A stretch of 64,000 nt of DNA from an uncultured bacterium. GTDB lineage: Bacteria; DRYD01. The notes under the pieces are model-generated. The model saw only the letters and a program-made list of their open reading frames with translations, was not told where the DNA came from and made no database searches. The DNA lies in NCBI GenBank assembly GCA_937139605.1, contig CAKZQG010000037.1, forward strand, positions 86,421 through 150,420. Direction: 5' to 3'. Made by a program: the position numbers and the translations under genes. Shown here one piece after another: positions 49,823 through 58,851 of this stretch (position 1 is the stretch's first letter; every line of letters starts with the position of its first letter).

Positions 49823-51265
49823 ATGTATAGGATAATCTATGAATATATAAAAAGCCAAAAAATGTATAAAAACTTTAAAATACAGTTTTCGTATATTTTT
49901 TTTATTTTTTATATAGTTATAATTAATTACTTAATAGATTACTCTATAGCAGGTGAATTAAATATTTATCAGTCCCAAGAATATCAAAATGTCAATAATG
50001 AGTTTATAAATATAGAATTATATAGTACAAATCTTGATAGAATAAAACAGATATTTAATAATTTAGACATAACTTACAAATCTTTTAAAGAAATTATCAT
50101 TAACTTTAAAGAAACTGAAAAATTAACAATATTAAATAGCTTAGAAAATGTTAAAGTAAATAATGAAGATAACATAACAAAAATTTATATAAATCTAAAT
50201 TATCCTGTACCTTATAAATTAATAAAAAAAGAATTATACAATAATCTGTTAACAATAAAAATTCCACTTAATTTTAAAGTAATAAATAAGATAGAATTTT
50301 ATGATAAAAAAACTAATAAAATTTTTGCATATTTATATAACAACTATATTGTTGAAAAGTTCAACAATAAATCAAATGCTATAAATGTTATAATTTTTAA
50401 TTTTTTAGTTCCTTATAAAGTAGATTTTATTAATTTAGATAAGAAAAATAAATTGGAATATAAGTACGATAGTTTTTATATAGCAATTAATGGAACTTAT
50501 TTTGCTAGGAAAGATGATAAATATTTTACAGTAGCGGGAGTGGTAGATGATAATAATATAATTTCTTTTCCTGTTGAATATAGACCTAATAGGGGATATT
50601 TTAGTATATTAAAAGATAAAGATAATAAAAGCTTTATAACTATTTTTGATTATTTAACTAATATAAGATATGAGTTTATAAAATTGGTAAATACAACAAA
50701 GAAAATGTATGATATTGATATTCTGTTACAATCTGGGCCGCTAATATACAAAGATTACAGTTATGTAATGGATTTAGATAAAGAAGCATTTGGGGAAAAA
50801 GGGAATAATATAATAAAAGAAGCTGCTAGAACCTTAATAGTTAATACTCAGGATAATACTTTAAACATTATTTCAGTTATACCTTATAATTATGAAAGAA
50901 ATAAAGGATTAAATATATATGATATTCCTAATTTTTTAAGTAATTTATATTCTAATAATTTAATAACTAATATAAAAGATGTATTGAATTTAGATGGTGG
51001 TAGTTCTGTTAATTTTTATATTAACTCAAATTTAATAAATTCAGTTTATTCAAATAAAATAAATCCATATAAATCTCAAAATTATCTAATTTTTAAAACA
51101 GATATAAAAGATTATTATTATAAAAATAGTTTAACTTATTATTATTATTTTCCAGGGGTAGTAGATTATTTTTACAATGAAAAAGAAATAATAAAAAAGA
51201 AAGGAAAATATTTTATAACTTTTAATAACGGAATAACAACATTTGATAAATTCATTGATTTTTAA
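49823..51265 (+). CDS. Phosphodiester glycosidase (NAGPA) domain protein
   Basis: The 480-residue protein has an N-terminal signal or anchor (about 18-40) and a domain of about 100 residues of beta character. The NAGPA-type domain is marked by AINGTYFARKDDKYF, LLQSGPLIYKD, AARTLIVN and the hallmark VLNLDGGSSVNFYIN (about 390). Such domains hydrolyse sugar phosphodiesters, and bacterial relatives are linked to exopolysaccharide or wall polymer processing. No Shine-Dalgarno is seen, and translation may be coupled to the preceding gene. Confidence 0.85.
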   Translation: MYRIIYEYIKSQKMYKNFKIQFSYIFFIFYIVIINYLIDYSIAGELNIYQSQEYQNVNNEFINIELYSTNLDRIKQIFNNLDITYKSFKEIIINFKETEKLTILNSLENVKVNNEDNITKIYINLNYPVPYKLIKKELYNNLLTIKIPLNFKVINKIEFYDKKTNKIFAYLYNNYIVEKFNNKSNAINVIIFNFLVPYKVDFINLDKKNKLEYKYDSFYIAINGTYFARKDDKYFTVAGVVDDNNIISFPVEYRPNRGYFSILKDKDNKSFITIFDYLTNIRYEFIKLVNTTKKMYDIDILLQSGPLIYKDYSYVMDLDKEAFGEKGNNIIKEAARTLIVNTQDNTLNIISVIPYNYERNKGLNIYDIPNFLSNLYSNNLITNIKDVLNLDGGSSVNFYINSNLINSVYSNKINPYKSQNYLIFKTDIKDYYYKNSLTYYYYFPGVVDYFYNEKEIIKKKGKYFITFNNGITTFDKFIDF

Positions 51266-51416
51266 TTTTAATTAATTATGTTATTTTTATTTTTTAGATA
51301 CCATGTTATGGTGAAGCACAGACATCCTTATTCTTATTTATATTATATATTATTTTATTAATTCATTTTTTATAACATTTGAAGTAAGCTAAAATTAGTT
51401 TAAAATAATAAAAAAA

Positions 51417-51662
51417 TTAAGAATCTCTTTTATTAATTGGTCCTCGCGAAGGTCCGTGAGATTCAAGATTAATATTATTTAACTCATCCTTAGCCTGAGG
51501 GCTAATTTCTACTCTGTCTTCTATAAAATTTCTATTGTTTTCTATATTATCTTCATTAATACTCTTAGAAGATTCATTATAAGTCCCAAATTCATCTCTC
51601 TCTACAATATAAGGATTCTTGCTTATCCCCCATCTTTCTCCGATTGAAAACATATTTAACAC
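51417..51662 (-). CDS. Small protein of unknown function (81 aa)
   Basis: A good AGGAGG ribosome binding site (in the sequence read leftward at about 51671) precedes the ATG. The protein is polar, starts MLNMFSIGERWG, has an Asn and Glu rich middle, a segment DRVEISPQAKDEL that recalls the end of FlgM-like anti-sigma factors, and ends SHGPSRGPINKRDS. The flagellar resemblance is weak and no flagellar genes are in the window. Upstream lie GTTAA boxes 20 bp apart. The SRGP end resembles TRGP in the neighbouring protein. Confidence 0.5.
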   Translation of the reverse strand: MLNMFSIGERWGISKNPYIVERDEFGTYNESSKSINEDNIENNRNFIEDRVEISPQAKDELNNINLESHGPSRGPINKRDS

Positions 51663-51740
51663 CTCCTTTTATAAAAAGCTATTTACTTTACCTACTAAAC
51701 AATTAAAATATAATATTAAAAAAAAAAAATCAACTAAAAA

Positions 51741-51770
51741 AAAGTTAAATTTTTTAAAAAAAAGTTAATT
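51741..51770 (-). promoter_or_regulatory. Paired AAAGTTAA boxes, 20 bp apart
   Basis: On the plus strand AAAGTTAAAT lies at 51741-51750 and AAAGTTAATT at 51761-51770, 79-108 bp before the start at 51662, in an A and T tract-rich region. They resemble the TGTTAA pairs before 20655 and 52413. Confidence 0.35.
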
Positions 51771-51912
51771 TTTTTAATTTTTTTTTAATTTTTTTTAACT
51801 AATAATATGTTTAAATTAATTATTATTTTAAAATTTGAAAATTTATATATATTTTTTCTTATTGAGTAGCTGGCATGTTTGATTCTCATTTTTCAAAAAA
51901 TATTTATCTTCT

Positions 51913-52413
51913 TCAGTATGATTTATTTCTTCTTGGAAATATATTTCCTCTAGTTGGGCAAGCTGAAGGATAAGATTTTTTATATGCTGGTGGAATAGGA
52001 TATTTACCTCCTCTAGTTGGGCAAGCTGAAGCTGAGACATAATCGTGAGAATACCAATTTTTATAAACATCTATAATTTTTAGGGATGAATTTATAACTT
52101 TATTTACAATTATTTTGATTTTTTGGGAATTAACATATACTGGTCCTCTAGTGGCTATAAAATTATTTGGTTCTAATTTAGGGATATTATTTGATGAATT
52201 TAGGTATTCATTACCGATTTTGTTTTCTTCAAATATTTCAGATTTCAAAGAATTTATAAGAATATTAACAATTTTCTGTTGAATTTTTAGCAAATCTACA
52301 ATATTATTAAAAAAATCAGTATTCTTTTTAATAGAAATATTTTTATTTTCATTTATACAATTAAAACTAAATAGTTGATTAGATCTATAAAAATCTATAT
52401 TTTTAACATGCAC
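51913..52413 (-). CDS. Protein with C-terminal SACPTRG repeats
   Basis: The 166-residue protein has no signal peptide. It starts MHVKNIDFYRSNQ, then has two helical parts rich in Asn, Ile and Lys, a segment FIATRGPVYV, and a C-terminal tail with two copies of SACPTRG separated by 21 residues (GKYPIPPAYKKSYP between). The two cysteines, the Arg-Gly and the Pro, Tyr spacing look like a ribosomal peptide core or a surface tail. I know no family with this repeat. A ribosome binding site (GGGAGGGA) is present about 13 bases before the ATG. Confidence 0.55.
   Translation of the reverse strand: MHVKNIDFYRSNQLFSFNCINENKNISIKKNTDFFNNIVDLLKIQQKIVNILINSLKSEIFEENKIGNEYLNSSNNIPKLEPNNFIATRGPVYVNSQKIKIIVNKVINSSLKIIDVYKNWYSHDYVSASACPTRGGKYPIPPAYKKSYPSACPTRGNIFPRRNKSY
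51947..52031 (-). repeat. Direct repeat pair encoding SACPTRG
   Basis: A 22-bp sequence beginning CCTCTAGTTGGGCAAG on the plus strand occurs at 51947-51968 and again at 52010-52031, exactly 63 bp (21 codons) apart. The frame is kept. It probably arose by a tandem duplication of which only the Cys-Thr-Arg-Gly core stayed identical. Confidence 0.85.
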
Positions 52414-52567
52414 TTTATAATCCCTCCCTTTTTATTATTTTTAGTTAATTAAAAATTACATGTTGTTTAATTACCAATTTTTGTTAATATTTTTTCACTT
52501 ACTTGATAAACATTATTTATTTATTTTAAAAAATTTTTAATAAAAAAAATATAAAAAATGTAAAAAA

Positions 52568-52594
52568 TGTTAATTTTATTTTAAAAATTGTTAA
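52568..52594 (-). promoter_or_regulatory. Paired TGTTAA boxes, 21 bp apart
   Basis: TGTTAA occurs on the plus strand at 52568-52573 and 52589-52594, followed by TTTTAA repeats, in the 276-base gap before the start at 52413. A further TTGTTAATAT lies nearer the gene (about 52491-52500). The form matches the boxes before 20655. Confidence 0.35.
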
Positions 52595-52689
52595 AATATT
52601 TTTAACTAAATATTTTAACACTGATTAAATGCACTTAAAAAAACAAAGTTATTAGCTTAATTAACAATAAATAAATGTAAGCTTAACTT

Positions 52690-54972
52690 TTAAAAGGTAT
52701 AATTTATACCTATATAAAAATTCCTTTTATAGCCAGGATACTTAGTAACTGGAGCATTAGCACTATAACTTAAAGGATAATAGTATTTTTCATTAAATAA
52801 ATTATTAACATAAAAAGTTATATAAGAATTTTTATCAATAAAATAATTTACAGTTAAATTAGCAATAGTATATGGTTTTACTTTAAAATCGGAAGGGATA
52901 GGATAAGATAATGAAGCAGCTTGTATTAATCTTCTTACATCATCTATTAAGGTTTCAGAAGTATACTTAACTTCTAATGCTACACTTAAATTATTTTTAA
53001 ATTTATAACCATATTTTACTAAAGCTAGTAATTTAGGGGAATTAGGCATATACTCAAAAATGCCGGGTATTGGATTTGTTATTCTAACATTTGAATAAGA
53101 AGTAGAAAACCTGAAAAAACTTTTATCATCTATCTGATAAACATAATCTATAAAAGCTCCTATATTTTCTAAGTCAGCTAAATTTTTATAACCTATTATA
53201 GTAAAAGCAAAGATTGTAGGAGCAGGCTGCTCATAGATAAGATCTTTTATTTTATTTTTGTAAATACAAAAAGTAAAATAACTTTTATTATTTTTTTCCA
53301 ATTTTTCTTTATAATAAACAAGTTCGAAAGTGTGATGTTTTTCATAAGACAAAGTAAGAGGTACTAAAGATGCTGGATCCAAATAAGCATTCCAATAAGC
53401 ATTCCTATATACCTCAAATAATGAAGGAAATCTGACATTTTGAGAATAAATGAGCTTTAATGAGCTATTCTCATTTAATAACTTAATCAAAGCAAACTTA
53501 GGAATAAAAACAGGAGAAACCATTACATTAGTAATTTTAAATTCATTAATACCAAAAATAGGAGAATCATAGATATAATATTTATCTTTATAAATATTAG
53601 CATAATTATCATATTTTCCTCCCAATGCTAATATCAAATCATTTCTTAAATAATAATCTAAATGGAAATATAAAGAATAGATAAAAAATTTATTAAACAC
53701 ATTAGAATAATAACCACTAACATTATATCTTTCATTAGGATCAAAAGAAAAATTCGCATCAAAATTAGAAATCTTTGCTTGTATTTTTTTTATATCTATA
53801 CCAAATAATAAATCATATTTTCGTTGTTTTATATTTAAATTATTTTCAAAAGAAATAACTTCAATAGCTCCTTTATCCACATTTATAACAGGAAAACTAA
53901 TATATGGTAATTCATCGTCAAATGAATACTTTTGGTAGTTTAATTTTGTAGTAAACTGAATATTTGAAAATAACTGAAAAGTTTTTTGATAATAAAAAAA
54001 TCTGTATTTATCCATATAGTAAGATAAAATAGAGTTTAATTGAAAAGATCCAGGGCCCGTAGGAAAAGAATATCTATGACCATAGTTAGCAAAGTAAATC
54101 TGCTCATCCTCATTATATAAACCAATATACTCATAATAGCTCCAGGTTCTGTCTTTATAAAAAGAAGTATTATCTTCTATTGTACCACCAAAAGTCTGAT
54201 ATCTCTCTTTAAAGAATATTTTCCTACCTTTATAATTTATAAACTCACTACCCACAGTTAAATAATATTTACCCATCTTTTTATTAAACATAAAACCATT
54301 TATTGTATTAACTTTATTTTCATTAAAATTAGCAAACGTATATACATTAAATAATTGTTCTTTTAAATAATCTTGATTATAATACTTAAAATTAGGGATT
54401 ATATTGACAGTTGCAAGCAATGAATTACTTCCAAAGTACACATTAGAATACCCATGAACCACTTCCACATTCTGTATAAAATGAGAAGGATAATTCAAAG
54501 GATATCCAAAATAATAATCATTAGTTTGATAACCATTAAAAAGTATTAAAGCTCTGGAATTAACACTACCAGGTATTTGGATACCTCTATTTCCTAAATA
54601 CCAGTTAGCTCCATCTTCTACTACATATAACCCTGGTGTAAAATTAAGTAAAGTCTTTAAATCAGGATAATAAAATAATCTTAACTCAAATGGTTGGACT
54701 ATTGATATACTAGCTGTAGATTTTAATATACTTTGTGTATACTTAGTTAAACTATTAACAGTAGTTATAAAATTAACTTCTTGTTCTATATAGGATTTAT
54801 CATCAAAAGTTTTAGTATAATCTAATAACTCTATCTTATCTTCATTATTGCTTTTTTCAAAATTTTCTTTATTTTTGGATTCTTCAGAAAATACAAACAC
54901 GCTACAAATTGAAATTAATAATAAACATAAAAAAAATACAATATACTTAATTTTAATAAATTTTAATAGCAT
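52690..54972 (-). CDS. TonB-dependent outer membrane receptor
   Basis: The 760-residue protein has a signal peptide (about 1-28), a plug domain (about 95-215; FELRLFYYPDLKTLLNFTPG, GNRGIQIPGSVNSRALILFNG, VEVVHGYSNVYFGSNSLLATVNI) and a long beta-barrel. The last strand is YIGINYTF with the C-terminal aromatic residue needed for BAM insertion. It would bind a substrate and take it up with TonB-ExbBD energy. No TonB box is evident. The gene is followed by a binding-protein gene read the same way at 56052-55039 upstream, which likely forms one transcript with it. The substrate is unknown. Confidence 0.9.
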   Translation of the reverse strand: MLLKFIKIKYIVFFLCLLLISICSVFVFSEESKNKENFEKSNNEDKIELLDYTKTFDDKSYIEQEVNFITTVNSLTKYTQSILKSTASISIVQPFELRLFYYPDLKTLLNFTPGLYVVEDGANWYLGNRGIQIPGSVNSRALILFNGYQTNDYYFGYPLNYPSHFIQNVEVVHGYSNVYFGSNSLLATVNIIPNFKYYNQDYLKEQLFNVYTFANFNENKVNTINGFMFNKKMGKYYLTVGSEFINYKGRKIFFKERYQTFGGTIEDNTSFYKDRTWSYYEYIGLYNEDEQIYFANYGHRYSFPTGPGSFQLNSILSYYMDKYRFFYYQKTFQLFSNIQFTTKLNYQKYSFDDELPYISFPVINVDKGAIEVISFENNLNIKQRKYDLLFGIDIKKIQAKISNFDANFSFDPNERYNVSGYYSNVFNKFFIYSLYFHLDYYLRNDLILALGGKYDNYANIYKDKYYIYDSPIFGINEFKITNVMVSPVFIPKFALIKLLNENSSLKLIYSQNVRFPSLFEVYRNAYWNAYLDPASLVPLTLSYEKHHTFELVYYKEKLEKNNKSYFTFCIYKNKIKDLIYEQPAPTIFAFTIIGYKNLADLENIGAFIDYVYQIDDKSFFRFSTSYSNVRITNPIPGIFEYMPNSPKLLALVKYGYKFKNNLSVALEVKYTSETLIDDVRRLIQAASLSYPIPSDFKVKPYTIANLTVNYFIDKNSYITFYVNNLFNEKYYYPLSYSANAPVTKYPGYKRNFYIGINYTF

Positions 54973-55038
54973 TTAACTCCCCTCCTTTTAAATTAATCAA
55001 TTATAATAAATAAATTAAGAAATTTCAGTAACTAAATT

Positions 55039-56052
55039 TTAATAACCTTTAGTAAATACTATAAATTTATCGCTAAAGATTAGATATTTTTCCATTTTTT
55101 TATCTTTTTTATCAAATGAATATCCTTTAATAAAATTAGAAACTTGCTTACCTAAAGCTTCATAATCTACACTAAATACTAAATCTACACCATAATTTAA
55201 TAAAACTTTATGAGTAGATAACAATAATTTATTATTTTTTTTAGCTTTATATATTATTTTAAATAGATTTTCTTCTTCCAAAGTAAAAACATCTGGTATT
55301 ATAAATATAGCATCACATTCTTTAAATCTGTTTTCAATTTTATCTATATTATAATTATTTACATTAATAGGAATTAAGTTTATTCCTATTTTTTGATAGC
55401 TGTAGTTCTTATTTAAGTTATATGTTTCTAAACTATACACTATACCAATATTTTTAATAGTAGGGTAATTTTTTCGTAGTTCTAATAGAACTTGATTTAT
55501 ATCAGGATAAACAGCAAAACCAATAAATTTATTTTCTACTCCTAAAGAAGAAGGAGTTAAAACTAAAGAATAAATATTAAGAGCATTCGGATTATAATTA
55601 TCTTTAAGGAAATTAGCAGCTTCGCTTGTTAAAGCTACAACTATTTTAAAATGATCAATATCATAGTTTCTTACTTGCTTTACATCAACAATGGATACCT
55701 TATTGATATCATAACCACTAAGAAAGCCCTTGATAAAAAGATTAACAACATCATTATCCTTACTTTTTATTATCAATACTCTATTTAAATTATTATCCTT
55801 TTTAATTAACTCACTTAAATAGATACCCGCTGTTAAATTTGATACAAAATCCACTTTTTGTAAAATTAAATTTGAATTATCTGAATTACTTGGATAACTT
55901 AATCCCAATGAATCAATTCCTACAAGAGACAAAAAAGAGTAATCATCAAAAATAAAATTATCCTCATTATTTTCTTTAGCATTAACATTTAAAATAAAAA
56001 TAATAAAGTAAAGTAAAAAATATAACAAAAAAATTTTTTTGCTTTTTATCAT
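55039..56052 (-). CDS. ABC-type substrate-binding protein, PF04392-like
   Basis: The 337-residue protein has a signal sequence (about 5-25) and two alpha-beta lobes. The second lobe ends with RFKECDAIFIIPDVF, TLEEENLF, LLLSTHKVLLNYGVDLVFSVDYEALGKQVSNFI, which follows the pattern of PF04392 uncharacterised ABC substrate-binding proteins. It precedes the TonB receptor gene (gap 66 bp), an arrangement seen for paired outer membrane and periplasmic uptake. No matching ABC permease and ATPase of that family are in the window. The ligand is unknown. Confidence 0.75.
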   Translation of the reverse strand: MIKSKKIFLLYFLLYFIIFILNVNAKENNEDNFIFDDYSFLSLVGIDSLGLSYPSNSDNSNLILQKVDFVSNLTAGIYLSELIKKDNNLNRVLIIKSKDNDVVNLFIKGFLSGYDINKVSIVDVKQVRNYDIDHFKIVVALTSEAANFLKDNYNPNALNIYSLVLTPSSLGVENKFIGFAVYPDINQVLLELRKNYPTIKNIGIVYSLETYNLNKNYSYQKIGINLIPINVNNYNIDKIENRFKECDAIFIIPDVFTLEEENLFKIIYKAKKNNKLLLSTHKVLLNYGVDLVFSVDYEALGKQVSNFIKGYSFDKKDKKMEKYLIFSDKFIVFTKGY

Positions 56053-56275
56053 TATTATTACACCTCCACAAAAATAAATAAATTAAAAAATATTCATTAA
56101 AAATATATTCTATTTTTTTTACTTCTATTTAAAAAAAAGAATCCCTTCATTTAAATTTAATTTAGTTTAAATTCAATTTTAATTTAATTAATTTTAGAAT
56201 ACATTTTAACAAGGATAAATTTTTATTTTATATAAAATTTATAAAAAAACTAAAGCCTATATAAAAAAGCTAAAA

Positions 56276-57415
56276 ATGTTAATATTGAGTTTAAAATTAG
56301 CAAATAGTAATTTAAAATATAGAAAGGAACGAACATTTCTAACAGTTTTTTCAATAGTTATCTCAATATTTATATCATTTTTGCTATTATCCATAATAGA
56401 TGGTTTTTTAAAAACAATAAAAAACTCAATAAACTTAAAAAAAATAGATATAGTAATAACAAGTGGAGATTTACCAATAGAGTTAGGACCAATTGTAGTA
56501 AGTACAAGTTCCTATAAAATAAATATTAATATATATCAAGAATTAAGAAATAAATATCCTAACTTTATAATATCTCCTATATTTAAAGACTTAATCAAAA
56601 TAAATGATAAACTAATCCCCATAATTTCATTAGATTTAAATTATATAGATAAATTTTATCCTAATTCACAAGTAAATATCTTGTATTCTTCTCAAACAGC
56701 AATAATAGGGAAAGAACTATCAAGGCTGTTAAATCTTAAACAAAATGATATAATAACTATCCAAAACAAGCCGTTTAGAATATCTAAAATACTAAATAAA
56801 CTAAATGGCTATGAAGACTATGCTATTTTTATAGATTATAAAGATTATATACAATTATTTAATATTAATTCATTATCTCAGTTATGGGTTATAACAAATC
56901 TAAATAATTTAGAAAATAAAAAAATAATTCAAGAATTAAAAAGCACTTATCCTAATTTATTTTTTTATGAAAATGAACAAGTAAATAATAATCAATATTC
57001 TTTAATAGCATTACTAAGGAGCTTACAAGTGGTAATAATAATAGCTTCAATAAGTACAGCCTTAGTAGCATCAACTAATACAATCTTAATAACTACTTTT
57101 GAAAGAATAAAAGAATTTGCTATATTATTGGCAATAGGTAGTCCAAGATTCTTAGTTTTCTTAACAGTATTATTTGAAGGGATTATTATATCATTTATTG
57201 GTTCAATTATAGGGATAATCTTAGGGATAATTTCTAGCTTACTATTCCAAAATTCATTTTATAAAGCTCTTAATTTATCTATCCCAATAGTATCACTATC
57301 TTTTAACGTATTCTTACAGATTTTAATAATAAGCATATTAATTGGCTTTTTATCGTCTATTCTACCCGCTTACATAGCCTTTAGCATTAATTTACAAGAA
57401 TCCATTAGAAAATAA
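56276..57415 (+). CDS. FtsX/MacB-type ABC permease
   Basis: The 379-residue protein has one N-terminal span (about 22-45), a large extracytoplasmic domain (about 45-245) and three C-terminal spans (about 250-370) with the FtsX-like core FERIKEFAILLAIGSPRFLV and LPAYIAFSINLQESIRK at the end. LolCE, MacB and related permeases share this layout. The cognate ATPase gene is not adjacent. It is transcribed divergently from the receptor and binding protein, so a link is possible but unproven. There is no Shine-Dalgarno at the ATG. Confidence 0.85.
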   Translation: MLILSLKLANSNLKYRKERTFLTVFSIVISIFISFLLLSIIDGFLKTIKNSINLKKIDIVITSGDLPIELGPIVVSTSSYKININIYQELRNKYPNFIISPIFKDLIKINDKLIPIISLDLNYIDKFYPNSQVNILYSSQTAIIGKELSRLLNLKQNDIITIQNKPFRISKILNKLNGYEDYAIFIDYKDYIQLFNINSLSQLWVITNLNNLENKKIIQELKSTYPNLFFYENEQVNNNQYSLIALLRSLQVVIIIASISTALVASTNTILITTFERIKEFAILLAIGSPRFLVFLTVLFEGIIISFIGSIIGIILGIISSLLFQNSFYKALNLSIPIVSLSFNVFLQILIISILIGFLSSILPAYIAFSINLQESIRK

Positions 57416-57520
57416 TATATAAATAAAAATTAAATCTCCTTAACTACTAACACAGGAATACAATAAAATATAAATAATATATAAATAAGGCAGAATATAA
57501 ATAATCCAGAAAAAAATAAC

Positions 57521-57856
57521 ATGACTTTAGAAGAATATATCAATTACTTAGTTTTTAATTTATTATCGGATTTTTATAACAAAGCTAAAAAAATTGAAGC
57601 TAATGTTAATTTTTCTAACTACAACTTACAAATATCTAAATCAGGAAAAAATATTTACCTATACTTTAATAGATTAAATCAAAATATACTAAATACAGAA
57701 ACATTAGGATTTTTAGATATCTACGGAAGTATTAATTACAAATTTTATCTAACAGCTAAATTTGAATGGGTTATTATTTTAAATAACGAAAAGCTTATTA
57801 AAGTCGATAAAGGATTAATTGATTACATATTTTACAAAGTTTTTAACATTTTATAA
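57521..57856 (+). CDS. Small protein of unknown function (111 aa)
   Basis: The 111-residue protein looks folded: an N-terminal helix (EEYINYLVFNLLSDFYNKAKKI), then alternating strands (VNFSNYNLQISKSGKNIYLYF, KFYLTAKFEWVIILNN) and a closing helix. It has no signal peptide and no family signature that I know. It ends convergently 4 bp from the Mrr-like gene. No Shine-Dalgarno is visible. It is kept as a gene because of its sensible amino-acid pattern. Confidence 0.45.
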   Translation: MTLEEYINYLVFNLLSDFYNKAKKIEANVNFSNYNLQISKSGKNIYLYFNRLNQNILNTETLGFLDIYGSINYKFYLTAKFEWVIILNNEKLIKVDKGLIDYIFYKVFNIL

Positions 57857-57860
57857 TATA

Positions 57861-58565
57861 TTATACTTTCTTTTGGCAATTATAACAGTAAGTTTTACCT
57901 TTGAAAATATCAGTATTTTTTAAACAATAATCTATTTCTTTATCAGTCAATCTTTTATTACAAATAAAGCAAAAATTAATATCAGTTTGAAGTTCATCTT
58001 TAAATGACTCATTATTTACTAATGCTTGTTTATTATCATTTTTATTATCATTAGATAAATATTGTATAATATTTTTTATCAATTTTTTTCTATCCCACAG
58101 TTCTACATTATTTTCTTTAGCTAATCTTTTAGCATTAAAAGTAAAGTGGGAATTAGTAATAACCATAGCATGATCAGCTTTATAATATCCTTTAGCAGCA
58201 ACGATTTCTTGGATAGCCTTAACTCCTACTTTTGATTTATATCTTTTTGCTTGAACTACAGTTTTCTTATTATCTTTTTCTAAAATCAAATCAGCACCAT
58301 AGTCTTGCATATAAGGAGTCCTTATTACTTTATATCCCATATTTTTAAATAAAACTTCTAAATACTTTTCAAAAGTCAAACCATCTAAATTATCTATATC
58401 ATTTATTCCTATTTTTTTTAGCTTATTTTCCTCTATTTTCTTTAATATTAAATTAATAATAAATTTAAAAATAAACAAAATAAAAATGAGTAAATAAATA
58501 AAAACTAAAAAAGGATAAAATGCAGTAATAATTTGCTTAGTAACAATATCAATAAAATTATCCAT
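57861..58565 (-). CDS. Membrane-anchored Mrr-like restriction endonuclease domain protein
   Basis: The 234-residue protein has an N-terminal membrane span (about 15-40). A PD-(D/E)XK nuclease domain of the Mrr type follows (about 52-165): LTFEKYLEVLFKNMGYKV, DYGADLILEKDNKKTVVQAKRYKSKVG, AAKGYYKADHAMVITN. The D-QAK core (Asp, Gln, Lys) is complete. The C-terminal part holds a zinc-binding-like Cys pattern (CFICNKR, then YCYNCQKK). Such proteins often cleave modified DNA, but membrane-anchored ones lack known roles. It has no methylase partner here. Confidence 0.88.
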   Translation of the reverse strand: MDNFIDIVTKQIITAFYPFLVFIYLLIFILFIFKFIINLILKKIEENKLKKIGINDIDNLDGLTFEKYLEVLFKNMGYKVIRTPYMQDYGADLILEKDNKKTVVQAKRYKSKVGVKAIQEIVAAKGYYKADHAMVITNSHFTFNAKRLAKENNVELWDRKKLIKNIIQYLSNDNKNDNKQALVNNESFKDELQTDINFCFICNKRLTDKEIDYCLKNTDIFKGKTYCYNCQKKV

Positions 58566-58764
58566 AATTTAAAATTAAAAAATCATAAAAAATTTTTATT
58601 ATGTTTTTCATTTTATTTATATTTAAAAAAAAATAAAAAATTTCCTTCAAAATTTTAAGTAATATCTGTTAATTATTTTAATTTAATTATTTTAGTAATA
58701 AATTTTACTAAAGAAAAAGTAAAAAGAGGGAAAAAGTTATAAATATAGAATAGTAATAATGTAA

Positions 58765-58839
58765 GGGGGCGTAGTTCAGCACGGTTAGAACGTTGGCCTG
58801 TCACGCCAAAGGTCGCGGGTTCAAGTCCCGTCGTCCCCG
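58765..58839 (+). tRNA. trnD: tRNA-Asp (GUC)
   Basis: The 75-base sequence folds into a cloverleaf. GGGGGCG pairs with CGTCCCC in the acceptor stem, TTGGC with GCCAA in the anticodon stem around CTGTCAC (anticodon GTC), and the T arm holds TTCAAGT. The discriminator is G, as expected for Asp. CCA is not encoded. infA starts only 12 bases after the 3' end. Confidence 0.95.
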
Positions 58840-58851
58840 CTTATTTTTTTT

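Noticed and set aside
51417-51662. FlgM anti-sigma factor
   Set aside because: Only the short VEISPQAKDEL segment is similar and there are no flagellar genes nearby.
51843-52070. ORF with repeated LQLAQLEE segments
   Set aside because: It is the out-of-frame reading of the direct repeat inside the SACPTRG protein. The longer frame with the ribosome binding site is preferred.
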